NCBI RefSeq assembly: GCF_900112705.1
Contig: NZ_FOMR01000002.1
Coordinates: 355,360-419,359, forward strand
Direction: 5' to 3'
DNA length: 64,000 nucleotides
DNA from: Lentibacillus persicus
Lineage (GTDB): Bacteria > Bacillota > Bacilli > Bacillales > Amphibacillaceae
A model generated the notes under the pieces. The model searched no databases, had not been told where the DNA came from, and saw only the letters and a program-made list of their open reading frames with translations. A program made the translations under genes and the position numbers. Shown here piece by piece: positions 54,800 to 64,000 of the stretch (position 1 is the stretch's first letter; every line of letters begins with the position of its first letter).

Positions 54800-55114
54800 A
54801 TGAAAGCCAGAAATGCAGTTATTGCTGCCGGGGCTGGTCTTGCGGCAGGCTTTGTAGTAAAGCAGCAGCTCGATCGTTATCAAAAAATCACACCTGAAAA
54901 GGCACTAAAGCATGCAAAGGAAACATTTAAAAAACAGGGGCCAATCAGTGGATCCTGGATTTACATGAAACCTGAAGAGGTTGAAAGAAACGGATTATTG
55001 TACAACGCCTATCGTGGCGGTGTTACGCGGAATATTGACGGTGAAAACAAGCAATACGAATTTTATATTGACGTTGACACAGGAGCTGTTATTGACTCTG
55101 TTGAAACAGCGTAA
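54800..55114 (+). CDS. ytzB: PepSY-domain protein YtzB
   Basis: A 104-aa protein with a short hydrophobic N-terminus (NAVIAAGAGLAAGFVV) acting as a signal anchor and one PepSY domain (about 35-102, TPEKALKHAKETFKKQGP ... YEFYIDVDTGAVIDS). PepSY domains are thought to restrain peptidases; the family function here is unknown. ATG 54800 with GAGGTG upstream; a longer frame to 54734 has no ribosome site. Confidence 0.9.
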   Translation: MKARNAVIAAGAGLAAGFVVKQQLDRYQKITPEKALKHAKETFKKQGPISGSWIYMKPEEVERNGLLYNAYRGGVTRNIDGENKQYEFYIDVDTGAVIDSVETA

Positions 55115-55127
55115 TACAGCAGTTAAA

Positions 55128-55163
55128 AAGAGACTGGGACAAAACTTTTATCCCAGCCTCTTA
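55128..55163. terminator. Bidirectional terminator between ytzB and ytnP
   Basis: AAGAGACTGGGA (55128-55139) and TCCCAGCCTCTT (55151-55162) form a stem with one mismatch; convergent genes. Confidence 0.8.
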
Positions 55164-56018
55164 TTATTCATAATCATAACGCTCCCGCTTGACTTCATCT
55201 AATACATTTCCCGATTCATCAAATTTAATTGCACGGTAATAGGCATCATGATAGAACGTATACCACGCTTGTTTCTGATACCCAACTGCCATCCATTTCT
55301 CTTTCTCATGAACTGAAGTTACGGGATAGTCATCATATGCCATCACCCATAGCTTATTTTGGTGAGCGTGCGTTGCCATAATATCGGCCATATGAAGCCA
55401 CGTTTCATCGCCGTCTTCAAACACCAAAATTGAATGGCCATCACTGTGCCCACCGGTATGGATCAACTTTAATCCATTGGTAATTGTAATCTCATCTTCA
55501 AATGTTTCGACCTGCTCCGCTATCGGTTCCCAGTTCATTTTCCAGTATGTATTTGCTGAACGGATATTCGGGTTCCGCATTTCATCCCACTCTACCTGCG
55601 ACACATAAATTTCCGCATTTTTAAAAACTGGCTCATACCCGTCACCTGCTGGTCGGGTCAGCCCGCACGCATGGTCAAAATGCAAATGTGTCATCAGCAC
55701 AGCATTAATATCATCCACCGTTAAACTCAGCTTTTCCAATGACCGGTCAATCGATGATTCCTCCAAGACACCAAAATTTCGAAGTTGTTTGCTCGTTAAT
55801 TTTCCATTCCCAATCCCCGATTCAATCAAGTAGTTTTTTCCGTCAATTTGAACCAATATTGGATCGGTTCTAAGTTCAATCTGATTTTTTTCATTACTTG
55901 GATACTTTTTTCCCCATAGAGGTTTTGGCACAACACCAAACATTGCACCGCCATCAAGAAAATTAACGCCACCGTTCAGCCATGTCAGTTTACCTCTGCC
56001 AATTTGCATCGTTTCCAA
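55164..56018 (-). CDS. ytnP: YtnP, metallo-beta-lactamase fold lactonase
   Basis: YtnP of B. subtilis is a lactonase that degrades quorum signals of Streptomyces and acyl-homoserine lactones. The 284-aa protein has the metal motif [10 protein letters not shown] near residue 112, then [12 protein letters not shown] and ADIMATHAH. The start is TTG 56018 (GGAGG eight bases upstream). The first residues ([20 protein letters not shown]) match what I remember of YtnP. No signal peptide. Confidence 0.92.
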   Translation of the reverse strand: METMQIGRGKLTWLNGGVNFLDGGAMFGVVPKPLWGKKYPSNEKNQIELRTDPILVQIDGKNYLIESGIGNGKLTSKQLRNFGVLEESSIDRSLEKLSLTVDDINAVLMTHLHFDHACGLTRPAGDGYEPVFKNAEIYVSQVEWDEMRNPNIRSANTYWKMNWEPIAEQVETFEDEITITNGLKLIHTGGHSDGHSILVFEDGDETWLHMADIMATHAHQNKLWVMAYDDYPVTSVHEKEKWMAVGYQKQAWYTFYHDAYYRAIKFDESGNVLDEVKRERYDYE

Positions 56019-56093
56019 ATAAAACGCCTCCTCTCCTCTATTACCAGTCTAGCTAAAATAAGTTCCTGTGTAAAGATTGCATTCGCTGAAGAA

Positions 56094-56121
56094 AAAAGAA
56101 CCCTGCCAGAGGGTTCACGGA
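56094..56121 (-). terminator. Terminator of trmB
   Basis: On the minus strand GAACCCT and AGGGTTC form a stem with five loop bases, then TTTTTTC; it overlaps the stop codon. Confidence 0.75.
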
Positions 56122-56753
56122 AATTGTGCTCGGCAGCGATAAATACGCTGGCCCTTCGCTGAAAATTTTTCTTCATATTCCGTCATAATATTTAAAGGGT
56201 CTTCTTCATTATGAAGATCCAAATTGACTTCCCGGAGTTCAAGACCAAATTGAGAAAAGCTGACGAGCGAGTATTCAAACAGTCCTTGGTTATCAGTTTT
56301 TAACACGATTTCACCTTCCGGATGCAAAATAGATTGATACTGTTCAAGGAAGGTGTGAAATGTGAGCCTTCGTTTTGCGTGTCGTTTCTTTGGCCAGGGA
56401 TCAGAAAAGTTCAAATAAATGACCGAAATTTCATTTTCCGCGAACAGCTCATTTAAACCAGCTGCATCACCATGTATAAGCAGCACATTATCCTGCTCTG
56501 ACGCTTTCACCTTGCTCCCTGCCATCACGATGATACTTTTAGCCAGTTCAATACCTATAAAATTTATATCTGGATGCTGTTCAGCCATTCCCGTAATAAA
56601 CTGACCTTTTCCGGTTCCAATCTCTAAATGAATGGGGTTATCATTTCCGAATAATTGGCCCCACTCCCCTTTTTTCGATGCCGCATCCGGAATAACCAGT
56701 TGCGTATTATTTTTCAAAAAGTCATCCGCCCACGGCTTATGGCGCTGTCGCAT
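56115..56753 (-). CDS. trmB: tRNA (guanine-N7-)-methyltransferase
   Basis: Methylates G46 of tRNA. The 212-aa protein has the SAM loop LEIGTGKGQFITG, the family motif NFSDPWPKKRHAKRRLTF and the final E-x-K-F (TEYEEKFSAKGQRIY). Usual length. Ribosome site AAAGGAG. In B. subtilis it is next to ytnP and ytzH, as here. Confidence 0.97.
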   Translation of the reverse strand: MRQRHKPWADDFLKNNTQLVIPDAASKKGEWGQLFGNDNPIHLEIGTGKGQFITGMAEQHPDINFIGIELAKSIIVMAGSKVKASEQDNVLLIHGDAAGLNELFAENEISVIYLNFSDPWPKKRHAKRRLTFHTFLEQYQSILHPEGEIVLKTDNQGLFEYSLVSFSQFGLELREVNLDLHNEEDPLNIMTEYEEKFSAKGQRIYRCRAQFP

Positions 56754-56864
56754 GTTTACTTCTCCTTTTATTATATTTGTCGCTTAAAAAGCATCGCAAT
56801 CTTTACGTCATTGCAAGCATAAAATTTAACGAATCAGCTAACACTCTAAATTGAGGTGATTTAA

Positions 56865-57152
56865 ATGGTATTGACTACTCACAACCAATTACAATTGTTG
56901 CAGGATATTTTAACTGAACAGAACGACGATTGCTGCGGTGAAATTTCCGAATACCAGCAAATTAAACGATTGGTACAAACAATGATTGCAAATAATAGTA
57001 TATCCGATGAACAACTTCTGCAGCTGCTGCCTGAAATATATAATTATGGCAGACAGGGAGAGATAGCTCAGAATGACGAAGAACATATTATCTCCAATAA
57101 AACAAATATTCAAACATGGGTTAATGCTATTCGAAAAACTAGCTTAGAATAG
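56865..57152 (+). CDS. ytzH: YtzH-like protein
   Basis: A 95-aa soluble, mostly helical and acidic protein, with two cysteines in NDDCCGEISEYQQI. It fits the YtzH family in length and in its location between trmB and ytmP. Function unknown. GAGGTG ribosome site. Its last 14 nt overlap the convergent end of ytmP. Confidence 0.85.
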   Translation: MVLTTHNQLQLLQDILTEQNDDCCGEISEYQQIKRLVQTMIANNSISDEQLLQLLPEIYNYGRQGEIAQNDEEHIISNKTNIQTWVNAIRKTSLE

Positions 57153-57957
57153 ATTTTTCAACATATCTGTTTAAACCCTGCAGGTCAGATAAACAGCTTT
57201 GGACTTTATCAGCCCGGTTTCGTTCATAGTGCCATACTAAATAATAGAGAGCGTCAATGATTAAATACCAATACATGCGTTCATATAAATGCTCGTCCTT
57301 GTCCAGGCCGTATCGAACCAGCCATGCGCCCCAATCTTCCGGCGGTACATACCATTTTAAAACAAAACCATAATCCATCGCCGGATCGGCAATCGTTGCA
57401 TTATCCCAGTCAACCAGATAAAGTTGTCCTTTTGTTGTCAAAATAACATTATTATGATTCAGATCGCAGTGACACACAACTTGATGCTGATTGCGGGTAA
57501 CAGGAAGCAGCTGCTCCAAAAAGTGAATAGCTTTCGTAACTTCTCTATACGTATGCATTAATTCGCTGGCATTTAATTGTTCTTTGATATCAGCAAAACG
57601 TTCATCAGGTGTAGCCGGCTTGTTGCCGAGACGCATGAGCATATGAAGAAGTTCAGATGACCCATGTATTTTCCGAAGCAAGTCAGCCACCTGTGGATGC
57701 TGCATTTCTTCCGCTTTCAATTCTCTTCCTTCCAACCATTTTTGGGCGGTTATGACGTCGCCGTTCTCCATCCGCTTCGTAAATACAAGCTTGGGAACAA
57801 TCCCTTCCGCTGACAAAACGGCTAAAAATGGAGAAGAATTTCGCTTTAAAAATAATCGCCTGTCCCCCTTCTCAGCGATATAAGCATCACCTGTTAATCC
57901 GCCGGCAGGTGTAATATTCCAATCTTTTCCGACTGCTTGTTGGAGCCAATTCACCAT
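57139..57957 (-). CDS. ytmP: Phosphotransferase-family protein YtmP (choline kinase-like)
   Basis: A protein-kinase-like fold of the aminoglycoside phosphotransferase/choline kinase type, 272 aa. The catalytic loop is VVCHCDLNHNNVIL (H-x-D-x4-N) and the metal motif LVDWDNATIADPAMD. The substrate is not known. Located next to ytzH with convergent overlap of 14 nt. GAGGT ribosome site. Confidence 0.92.
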   Translation of the reverse strand: MVNWLQQAVGKDWNITPAGGLTGDAYIAEKGDRRLFLKRNSSPFLAVLSAEGIVPKLVFTKRMENGDVITAQKWLEGRELKAEEMQHPQVADLLRKIHGSSELLHMLMRLGNKPATPDERFADIKEQLNASELMHTYREVTKAIHFLEQLLPVTRNQHQVVCHCDLNHNNVILTTKGQLYLVDWDNATIADPAMDYGFVLKWYVPPEDWGAWLVRYGLDKDEHLYERMYWYLIIDALYYLVWHYERNRADKVQSCLSDLQGLNRYVEKSILS

Positions 57958-58160
57958 TAATACCTCAATTCGTTAATTAAATTCATTTCTGTAAAGTGAA
58001 CACCTGGGAAAAACCTCATCATTACTAATATTGTGGTGTGAGAATAGGTTATCTGAAAAACATTTTGCTTTCAAGCAAACTTACATTCCCATCACATCGA
58101 TATATGACGGATATGGTTTGTTATTCATTTCGAACAAAGTGAGAAAGTAGCGTACCTTCT

Positions 58161-59084
58161 TTAAACTGTGTCATTAGGAAATACGCTGTTATCATCAGAT
58201 TCCCACTCAGGTCGCTTAATTGCTGTTGTCCGGCAATTTTTTAATAAATGTTCCGCCGTTTTAAGCTGATGATTTTTTAATGGCGAGACAAGGTTTCTTT
58301 TTTCTGCAAACCAGTCTTCATACGCATGCTTACCTACGAGTTTAGTATTGTACGGCGCTTTAAGCGAGGCAATATGATTTGTCGGTGATAAAACAACTTT
58401 ACTGATTGGCAGCGCAATATCCGCCTGTTTCAGAATGCTCTTTAAGATCTTCTCTGTACGCTTTAATGCAAGCAATGGACTCAAAATTTTTGTTTCACTT
58501 TTTGCTTCTTCCTTAACAAGCCAGGTCCGTTCCCCATCAGCCGTAATCAGTGTTCCAGGCTGCTTTTCAATCAGATATAGAATCTCGATTCCGATTGGAC
58601 TGATTAAAATAATCTCACCATCCACGGGTGCCTTTTTAACATTGAAGACAGGGTGGTACATGACGAGAAATGTATCAGGAAACCGTTTGAGAAAGTATTT
58701 CAGACGATCATTTGCATAATACGTTTGATCCACAAACGACACTTCCGTAACTGTAGAAGATGCCCACTTCAATTGGACCGGGTATAATTTATCCAGAAAA
58801 TAGTGACGCAATTCATTTTCAGTTGCGGGCAAATCCGTTACATCTGAATTTTTCGCCGTTTCTTCAGCAGTTTTTCTAAATCCAAATTTAAACAACGACT
58901 TCCACTTGGATGCAGCAGGTTCCATATTCGCTTGTTGTTGATCACCCACGAACGCTTCGTTCCGCCACAGGTGATAAAGTTTTTTCCAATTATCCTGTTT
59001 CATCCGTATGAACTGACTCGGATAACGGTAAGCATTCCATTCATATCTTGAAACGTAATCCTCCAGCTTGATCAGCTGAGCCAT
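58161..59084 (-). CDS. ytlQ: NERD-like protein YtlQ
   Basis: A 307-aa protein. The central part (about 150-235) fits a nuclease-related (NERD-like) domain: ISPIGIEILYLIEKQPGTL, then ERTWLVKEEA and ILSPLLALKRTEKILKSIL. The acidic nuclease residues are not obvious, so it may be inactive. Its ATG shares one base with the stop of thpR (TAATG), so it is co-translated with it. Name is by synteny and size. Confidence 0.75.
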   Translation of the reverse strand: MAQLIKLEDYVSRYEWNAYRYPSQFIRMKQDNWKKLYHLWRNEAFVGDQQQANMEPAASKWKSLFKFGFRKTAEETAKNSDVTDLPATENELRHYFLDKLYPVQLKWASSTVTEVSFVDQTYYANDRLKYFLKRFPDTFLVMYHPVFNVKKAPVDGEIILISPIGIEILYLIEKQPGTLITADGERTWLVKEEAKSETKILSPLLALKRTEKILKSILKQADIALPISKVVLSPTNHIASLKAPYNTKLVGKHAYEDWFAEKRNLVSPLKNHQLKTAEHLLKNCRTTAIKRPEWESDDNSVFPNDTV

Positions 59085-59647
59085 TACTGTTCCCTCCCCC
59101 GAGAAAATTTATAAGCTTCTTCAATTCCGTATTTAGGCTTTTTCCCCGGATGAATCCTGAAAAGAACGACTTGATTAACTGCAATCGGTTGGTGCCCTGT
59201 ATAGCGGCTTTTCACCTCGGGAATTCGATCTGTTTTACCTGCCGATTTTTTCGCTAGTGTGATATGTGGTGAATAAGGTCTTTTCTCTTGTTTAAAACCC
59301 GACTCGAACGCGATTCCCTCCACATATTGCTGAAGATCCATCAATTCAGGCTTTCGTTCAACTCCTGTCCATAATACCCGTGGGTTTTCAGGATTACCGA
59401 ACGTTCCTAAACCGCCAGTCATCAGCGAAAACGAATTAAAATTTCTTATTTGGGCCATTAAGCGGATTAACATGTTTAGCTGCTCTTCACTAACCGCCCC
59501 GAGAAATTTTAACGTAATATGTAAATCTTCAGGGTGTACCCACTGCTTAAAAGGTAATTCCGGTTTAAGTGCACGCTGCCACCCGGCAAGCTTTTCTTTT
59601 AGAGACGATGGAAGCGGAACAGCAATAAAATAATGCGGTGAATTCAT
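59084..59647 (-). CDS. thpR: RNA 2',3'-cyclic phosphodiesterase (2H family, YtlP)
   Basis: A 2H phosphoesterase with the two H-x-T/S-x motifs: DLHITLKFLG near residue 45 and SPHITLAKKS near 127. It opens 2',3'-cyclic phosphate ends of RNA. From ATG 59647 (GAGGG upstream) it is 187 aa. First in a two-gene operon with ytlQ. Confidence 0.94.
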   Translation of the reverse strand: MNSPHYFIAVPLPSSLKEKLAGWQRALKPELPFKQWVHPEDLHITLKFLGAVSEEQLNMLIRLMAQIRNFNSFSLMTGGLGTFGNPENPRVLWTGVERKPELMDLQQYVEGIAFESGFKQEKRPYSPHITLAKKSAGKTDRIPEVKSRYTGHQPIAVNQVVLFRIHPGKKPKYGIEEAYKFSRGREQ

Positions 59648-59807
59648 ATAAACCCTCATTTTTTTAGTGTTATAAGCGTAAGCTGTATTGATGAATTTAC
59701 TAAAATTTAATACTTTTTAACTTTTCATTCATGCATTTTAGCGGTAAAATTGAGTTAGCGGCTCAGAGCTTGCACCAAAGATAATGAATTCCTTAGGGAG
59801 TGATTAT

Positions 59808-60029
59808 TTGAGTCATTCGACATCTCGTATGCTTATGCGAGTGAAAGCTGTTTACCTTTACATAAGAGAAAAAGGGACAGTTTCGACCCAGGAAATTGCT
59901 GAAGAATTTGGAACAACTGACCGCACTATTCAACGTGACTTAAGTATTTTAACCCACAACGGGCTCGTGAAAAGCCCTGTACGGGGTAAATGGAAAACAA
60001 CAACCAAACCTGTCAAAGTCTCTTCCTAA
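59808..60029 (+). CDS. ytzE: DeoR-type helix-turn-helix protein YtzE
   Basis: A 73-aa stand-alone DeoR-like helix-turn-helix (RVKAVYLYIREKGTVSTQEI, then FGTTDRTIQRDLSILTHNGL). No effector domain, as in B. subtilis YtzE (72 aa). Start TTG 59808 with AGGGAG nine bases upstream; the ATG at 59784 has no ribosome site. Divergent from thpR. Targets unknown. Confidence 0.88.
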   Translation: MSHSTSRMLMRVKAVYLYIREKGTVSTQEIAEEFGTTDRTIQRDLSILTHNGLVKSPVRGKWKTTTKPVKVSS

Positions 60030-60040
60030 TCAGAAGTTCA

Positions 60041-60070
60041 GCTGACACTGTGTATGTCAGCCTTTTTTTT
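60041..60070 (+). terminator. Terminator of ytzE
   Basis: GCTGACA (60041-60047) and TGTCAGC (60055-60061) followed by eight Ts. It overlaps the 3' end of the convergent rsuA gene. Confidence 0.8.
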
Positions 60071-60776
60071 GAGGTTTTAACTTATTGATTTCAGATTCAG
60101 TGAGTTCACGGAACTTCCCTGTTTCCAGTTCTTCATCAAGCTTTAAACTTCCCATTTGGATTCGCTTCAAATAAATGACCTTTTTTCCGACCGCTTCAAA
60201 CATTCGTTTCACTTGATGAAACTTGCCTTCTGTCACTGTCACGTTGACTAACGATACATCCTTAGATTCTAATATCTCTAGCGTTGCTGGCTTTGCAATA
60301 AGACCGTCATCTAATTGAACACCTTTTTGGAATTCTTGAACATCAGCTTCTGTGACACGTCCACTGATATGCGCAAAATATGTTTTTTCGACATCTTTTT
60401 TTGGTGACGTCAGCTGGTGGCCTAAATCCCCATCGTTTGTAATCAAAAGAAGTCCTTCTGTGTCTTTATCAAGCCTGCCCACAGGAAATGGTTCAAAAAG
60501 CTGATATGCTTCAGGCAGAAGATCGATCACAGTTTTATTATGGTTATCCGTTGTAGCAGATATATAACCGGGCGGTTTATTCAGCAAAATATAAACGTAT
60601 TCACGATAGCTTATAATGGTATCATTTACTCTCACTGTGTCCTTTTCCAAATTAACTTTGGTACCACTATCTTTAACAACTTTGTCATTTATTGTCACAT
60701 GCTTTTTCTTAATGAGTGCTCTGACATCTTTTCGGCTTCCAAATCCTTTATTTGCCAGTATTTTATCCAAACGCAT
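60057..60776 (-). CDS. rsuA: RsuA-type rRNA pseudouridine synthase
   Basis: A 239-aa protein with an N-terminal S4 domain (MRLDKILANKGFGSRKDVRA) and an RsuA/RluB catalytic domain with the active aspartate in PVGRLDKDTEGLLLITNDGD. In B. subtilis the gene here is predicted to modify 16S rRNA. Ribosome site GGAGG. It starts 13 nt after the ytgP stop, so the two form an operon. Confidence 0.94.
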   Translation of the reverse strand: MRLDKILANKGFGSRKDVRALIKKKHVTINDKVVKDSGTKVNLEKDTVRVNDTIISYREYVYILLNKPPGYISATTDNHNKTVIDLLPEAYQLFEPFPVGRLDKDTEGLLLITNDGDLGHQLTSPKKDVEKTYFAHISGRVTEADVQEFQKGVQLDDGLIAKPATLEILESKDVSLVNVTVTEGKFHQVKRMFEAVGKKVIYLKRIQMGSLKLDEELETGKFRELTESEINKLKPQKKG

Positions 60777-60789
60777 TGATAACCTCCAT

Positions 60790-62409
60790 TCACCGCTTGA
60801 AGAATCGATCCAGAACCCTTACACGGTCACCTAAGACACGCTCAAGCAATGTTGATTGATAACTGAACCATAAATAAACACTTCCACCGCCTGCGACCCC
60901 TGCGGCCAGCATGATGGCAGCTGCCAGGCGTGAAGTTTCATATTCCAGAAAAATACCAAACAGCCATTTAAGCAAACCAATGGCAATTAACATGAACACC
61001 GAAAAAATAATAATCAGCAAGAAACGTTTAAACGTTTGTTTAAACGGAAATTCAATTGATTTTTTAATGCGCCACAGGTTGAGTGCAACCGCCGTTCCTG
61101 CAGCAAGCCCGGTGCCGAAAATTGCACCCTTTGGGCCAAATGTATGGATTAGCTGAATATTAAACAACACTTTAATTAAGACCCCGGCTGATAAGCTGAT
61201 AACAGCGAACTGCTGCTGGTTGATGCCTTGCAGAATAGCTGCTGTAACTGTAAACAAAGCAAAAAACAATGCAACAGGTGCGTACCAGCCCAACAATGTG
61301 CCGGTCGTTTCGATATTGTGCATACCATAAAGCGCGCCATAAGCGACGTCAGATAATGCGGACAATCCAACAACAGCCGGGACAACGAGCACCAGCACAA
61401 TTTGCAACGCCTGATTAATTTGCTCGAACAGTACTGACCAATTTGCTTGTGTGAACGTTTTTGTTAAAGCGGGTATAATTGCCAGCGACATTCCAGTTGC
61501 GATTGTTACCGGAATAATGACCAGTTTGTGCCCGTAATAATTAATTGCAGAATAAGCTGCATCAAACAATTCCTTTTGGCCAATAGCAGTCATTGCACGT
61601 TCCACCGTGAATTGGTCCACAAGCTGATATAATGGAATTGCAATACCGACTAATATAAACGGACCTGCATATCGAAAAAGCTCAGAAAACAGATTTTTTG
61701 TTGGAATATCATATGTGTACTGTTGTTGTTCTAAATTTTTATGGATATTTGCTTTCCGTTTGCGCCAATAAAATACTAGCACCACACAAGATGCCAATGC
61801 TCCGATAAATGCCGCAAAAGTTGCGAATCCAACTGCTGTAACGACTGTGCCCCCAACAACTTGTGTAACGATAAAAGCAGCAACCAGAATAAAACCGATT
61901 CGCACTATTTGTTCAACCACCTGCGAAACCGCGGTAGGTCCCATTGACTGGTAGCCTTGAAAGAAACCGCGCGTGATACTCATAGGCGGTATAAGCAACA
62001 AAGCAAAACTGACCATTTTTATAACCATTGTGACATCTTCAACAGCAATGTTTCCTGTCGCTTCATTTGTTATCATCATACCGGCAAGCCATTCCGCACT
62101 GAAAAAAAGTCCTAAGAAGGCGAGAAAGCCGGTGATGGCCATTAATATAATACCTGCCCGGTACATTCTTAAGCCTGTTTCGTAATCACCTAAGGCATTA
62201 TATTTTGATACAAATTTTGATACGGCTAAAGGTACGCCTATTGTCGAAATGCTTATTAATATACTGTAAGGTGTATACGCAAGTGAAAACAGTGTACCGC
62301 CTGTTTCCCCTACAAGTTCGTTAAATGGGATAACATAAATCATCCCGAGAAATTTTGATAAAAACGTTGCACCGGTCAAGAGCATGGTGCCTCTTACAAT
62401 ATTCGACAT
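60790..62409 (-). CDS. murJ: MurJ-type lipid II flippase YtgP
   Basis: A 539-aa MOP-superfamily exporter with about 14 membrane helices. The start MLLTGATFLSKFLGMIYVIP is typical of MurJ/YtgP. In B. subtilis YtgP is the MurJ homologue that flips lipid II, overlapping in function with Amj. Conserved arginines are seen in SITRGFFQGYQSM. First gene of the ytgP-rsuA pair. Confidence 0.93.
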   Translation of the reverse strand: MSNIVRGTMLLTGATFLSKFLGMIYVIPFNELVGETGGTLFSLAYTPYSILISISTIGVPLAVSKFVSKYNALGDYETGLRMYRAGIILMAITGFLAFLGLFFSAEWLAGMMITNEATGNIAVEDVTMVIKMVSFALLLIPPMSITRGFFQGYQSMGPTAVSQVVEQIVRIGFILVAAFIVTQVVGGTVVTAVGFATFAAFIGALASCVVLVFYWRKRKANIHKNLEQQQYTYDIPTKNLFSELFRYAGPFILVGIAIPLYQLVDQFTVERAMTAIGQKELFDAAYSAINYYGHKLVIIPVTIATGMSLAIIPALTKTFTQANWSVLFEQINQALQIVLVLVVPAVVGLSALSDVAYGALYGMHNIETTGTLLGWYAPVALFFALFTVTAAILQGINQQQFAVISLSAGVLIKVLFNIQLIHTFGPKGAIFGTGLAAGTAVALNLWRIKKSIEFPFKQTFKRFLLIIIFSVFMLIAIGLLKWLFGIFLEYETSRLAAAIMLAAGVAGGGSVYLWFSYQSTLLERVLGDRVRVLDRFFKR

Positions 62410-62554
62410 TGTTTCACCTGCATTTTAAAAATTCAATTCAATATTCATATTATCACAGAAAAGCTCCGCTTACGCTATTATTATGGATTTAAGTGAATCG
62501 TTTTTAGGGTTATAGAAATCGTGGTATGCTAGCTAAGGAAAGGAATGAAGAAAA

Positions 62555-63826
62555 TTGTCATACGATGTCGTTGTAATCGGCGGAGGACCGTCAGGATTAA
62601 TGGCTTCCATAGCCGCAGCTGAAAAAGGAGCAAAAACGCTGTTACTGGAAAAAGGCAGAAAGTTAGGCACCAAATTGGCTATTTCAGGCGGAGGGCGCTG
62701 TAACGTTACAAACAGACTTCCTGAAGAAGAAGTCATTAAGCATATACCCGGGAATGGAAAATTTTTATTCAGCCCTTTTTCCGTTTTTAATAATTACGAT
62801 ATCATTGCTTTTTTTGAGGAGATGGGAGTCGATCTAAAAGAAGAAGATCATGGACGAATGTTCCCGGTCTCCAATTCGGCAAAAACAGTTGTCAATGCGT
62901 TAATAAACAAGCTGGATGAACTCGGTGCAGAAGTTCGTATGAAGACGCCTGTAAAAGCTGTTCACTATGACCAGAACGAACACACCGTTATTCTGGACAG
63001 CGGTGAGAAATTATACACTAAATCACTAATCATCGCAGTCGGAGGCAAAGCTGTACCGCACACAGGGTCCACAGGTGACGGTTACAGCTGGGCAAAGAAA
63101 GCTGGGCATACTGTCACGGCATTATACCCGACAGAAGTAGCTCTTACGTCAAATGAAGCATTTATTCAAAACAGGAGCTTGCAGGGATTATCCTTAAGAG
63201 ATGTCTCCCTCTCAGTTTTAAACAAAAAAGGCAAACCAATTATTACTCACCGAATGGACATGATATTCACCCATTTCGGCATCTCAGGACCAGCCGTTTT
63301 GCGCTGTTCACAATTTGCAGTAAAAGAACTCATGAAAGGGCATGAGAAAGTCTCGATGCTGCTGGATGTTTTACCTGACAAACAAAAAGACCACTTGATA
63401 CAGGAAATTTTAAAAAACATGGAAAACAGTCCTAAAAAGTCATTCAAAAATATTTTAAAAGGACTTGTGCCCGAAAGACTTTTGGACCACATGCTCACGA
63501 TTCACAAGATCGATGGCGAACAGAAATCTGCAACAGTGTCAAAAGAAGCCGTGCGTAATGTAATACACGACTTGAAGCACTTCCGTTTTGACGTTCATGG
63601 CTCGCTTCCGTTGAAAAAAGCATTTGTAACCGGTGGCGGTGTCTCGATAAAAGAGGTCGTTCCAAAAACCTTGCAATCCAAGTTTATGCACGGTCTGTAC
63701 TTTTGCGGTGAAATATTGGACATCCATGGCTATACCGGCGGTTATAATATCACCTCCGCGCTGGTAACCGGACGCCTTGCAGGGCTAAATGCGGCGGCAG
63801 AAAATAAAGCCGGGTCAGACGTTTGA
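62555..63826 (+). CDS. ytfP: HI0933-family flavoprotein YtfP
   Basis: A 423-aa NAD(P)/FAD-dependent oxidoreductase. FAD-binding motif [20 protein letters not shown] at the N-terminus, GGGRCNVTN, and the C-terminal [18 protein letters not shown], all hallmarks of the HI0933/YhiN family. The substrate is unknown. Start TTG 62555 with GGAAAGGA upstream. Divergent from ytgP. The second 20-bp array starts just after its stop codon. Confidence 0.93.
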   Translation: MSYDVVVIGGGPSGLMASIAAAEKGAKTLLLEKGRKLGTKLAISGGGRCNVTNRLPEEEVIKHIPGNGKFLFSPFSVFNNYDIIAFFEEMGVDLKEEDHGRMFPVSNSAKTVVNALINKLDELGAEVRMKTPVKAVHYDQNEHTVILDSGEKLYTKSLIIAVGGKAVPHTGSTGDGYSWAKKAGHTVTALYPTEVALTSNEAFIQNRSLQGLSLRDVSLSVLNKKGKPIITHRMDMIFTHFGISGPAVLRCSQFAVKELMKGHEKVSMLLDVLPDKQKDHLIQEILKNMENSPKKSFKNILKGLVPERLLDHMLTIHKIDGEQKSATVSKEAVRNVIHDLKHFRFDVHGSLPLKKAFVTGGGVSIKEVVPKTLQSKFMHGLYFCGEILDIHGYTGGYNITSALVTGRLAGLNAAAENKAGSDV

Positions 63827-63835
63827 GTTTTCGGC

Positions 63836-64000
63836 AGATGTTTTGAATGGCCGGTTAGTGTTTTGAATCTCCAGCTCATATTTTGATTCTCCGGAACATA
63901 TTTTAATCTTCCGGAACATATTTTGATCTTCCGGAACATATTTTGATCTTCCGGAACATATTTTGATCTTCCGGAACATATTTTGATCTTCCGGAACATA
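63836..64000. repeat. Second 20-bp-period tandem array, running off the window
   Basis: From about 63890 the unit ATCTTCCGGAACATATTTTG repeats exactly every 20 bp up to the window end; nearer the ytfP stop the units are degenerate (GGCCGG, CTCCAGCTCATA). It has the same TTCCGGAACATA core and the same 20-bp period as the array at 33621-33960 but a different spacer (TTTTGAT). Units become more uniform with distance from the gene. Confidence 0.9.

Noticed and set aside
58081..58128. 15-aa frame (MNNKPYPSYIDVMGM) after ytlQ
   Set aside because: Too short to judge, with no ribosome site; also not in frame with ytlQ.

Overview
The window is chromosomal DNA from a low-GC, spore-forming member of the Bacillaceae. 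The gene order follows the Bacillus subtilis stretch from accDA-ytsJ-dnaE through ytrHI-nrnA-ytpI-ytoI, ytkL/ytkK, moaB-ackA-ytxK-tpx-ytfJI-nadK-ssp-thiI-iscS-ezrA-refZ-ytsP-rpsD-tyrS-acuABC-motPS-ccpA-aroA-ytxGH-murC-sftA-ytpRQ-ytoQ-ytoP-ytzB-ytnP-trmB-ytzH-ytmP-ytlPQ-ytzE-rsuA-ytgP-ytfP. Sporulation genes (ytrH, ytrI, ytfJ, an alpha/beta SASP, refZ) show an endospore former. A MotPS-type stator and a very acidic extracytoplasmic tail on a class A PBP would suit a salt- or alkali-tolerant genus such as Lentibacillus, Virgibacillus or Oceanobacillus. The genus is inferred from gene content; no 16S gene is present.

Layout. 1-7.7 kb (mostly minus): accA, accD, a FadR-type regulator, malic enzyme and dnaE, covering malonyl-CoA supply, malate metabolism and replication. 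7.7-17.2 kb: ytrHI, a small unknown gene, nrnA, ytpI, ytoI, a prepilin peptidase, ytkL, a PspA homologue, an Xaa-Pro peptidase, an SDR and a 50-aa ORF. 17.3-24 kb: universal stress protein, moaB-ackA-ytxK, tpx, ytfJ-ytfI, NAD kinase, SASP. 24-30.5 kb: iscS-thiI (tRNA thiolation), ezrA and refZ (division), ytsP, and rpsD behind a long leader.

30.5-34 kb is an accessory island between rpsD and tyrS: a protein with two internal repeats, a winged-helix replication-like gene overlapping what looks like the 3' remnant of a type I restriction gene (hsdR), a likely toxin-antitoxin pair, and a 20-bp-period tandem repeat array. 34-41.5 kb: tyrS with a T-box leader, a large class A PBP where B. subtilis has acsA, then acuABC with a good cre site. 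41.5-64 kb returns to conserved housekeeping genes: motPS, ccpA, aroA(G), ytxGH, murC, sftA, ytpRQ, ytoQ, a DUF84 phosphatase, ytoP, ytzB, ytnP, trmB, ytzH, ytmP, ytlPQ, ytzE, rsuA, ytgP (MurJ) and ytfP. The window ends inside a second array of the 20-bp repeat.

The least explained signals are: (i) two intergenic 20-bp-period arrays with a TTCCGGAA core; (ii) a 142-bp imperfect palindrome lying inside the distal loop of the rpsD leader; (iii) two related ~90-bp palindromes at 38.8 and 53.0 kb; (iv) the repeat protein at 30.6 kb; (v) the new toxin-antitoxin candidate; (vi) the wHTH/hsdR-remnant pair. I found no tRNA, rRNA, IS element or true CRISPR array. I did not see a wholly new multi-gene system; the island at 30.5-34 kb is the best place to look for one.
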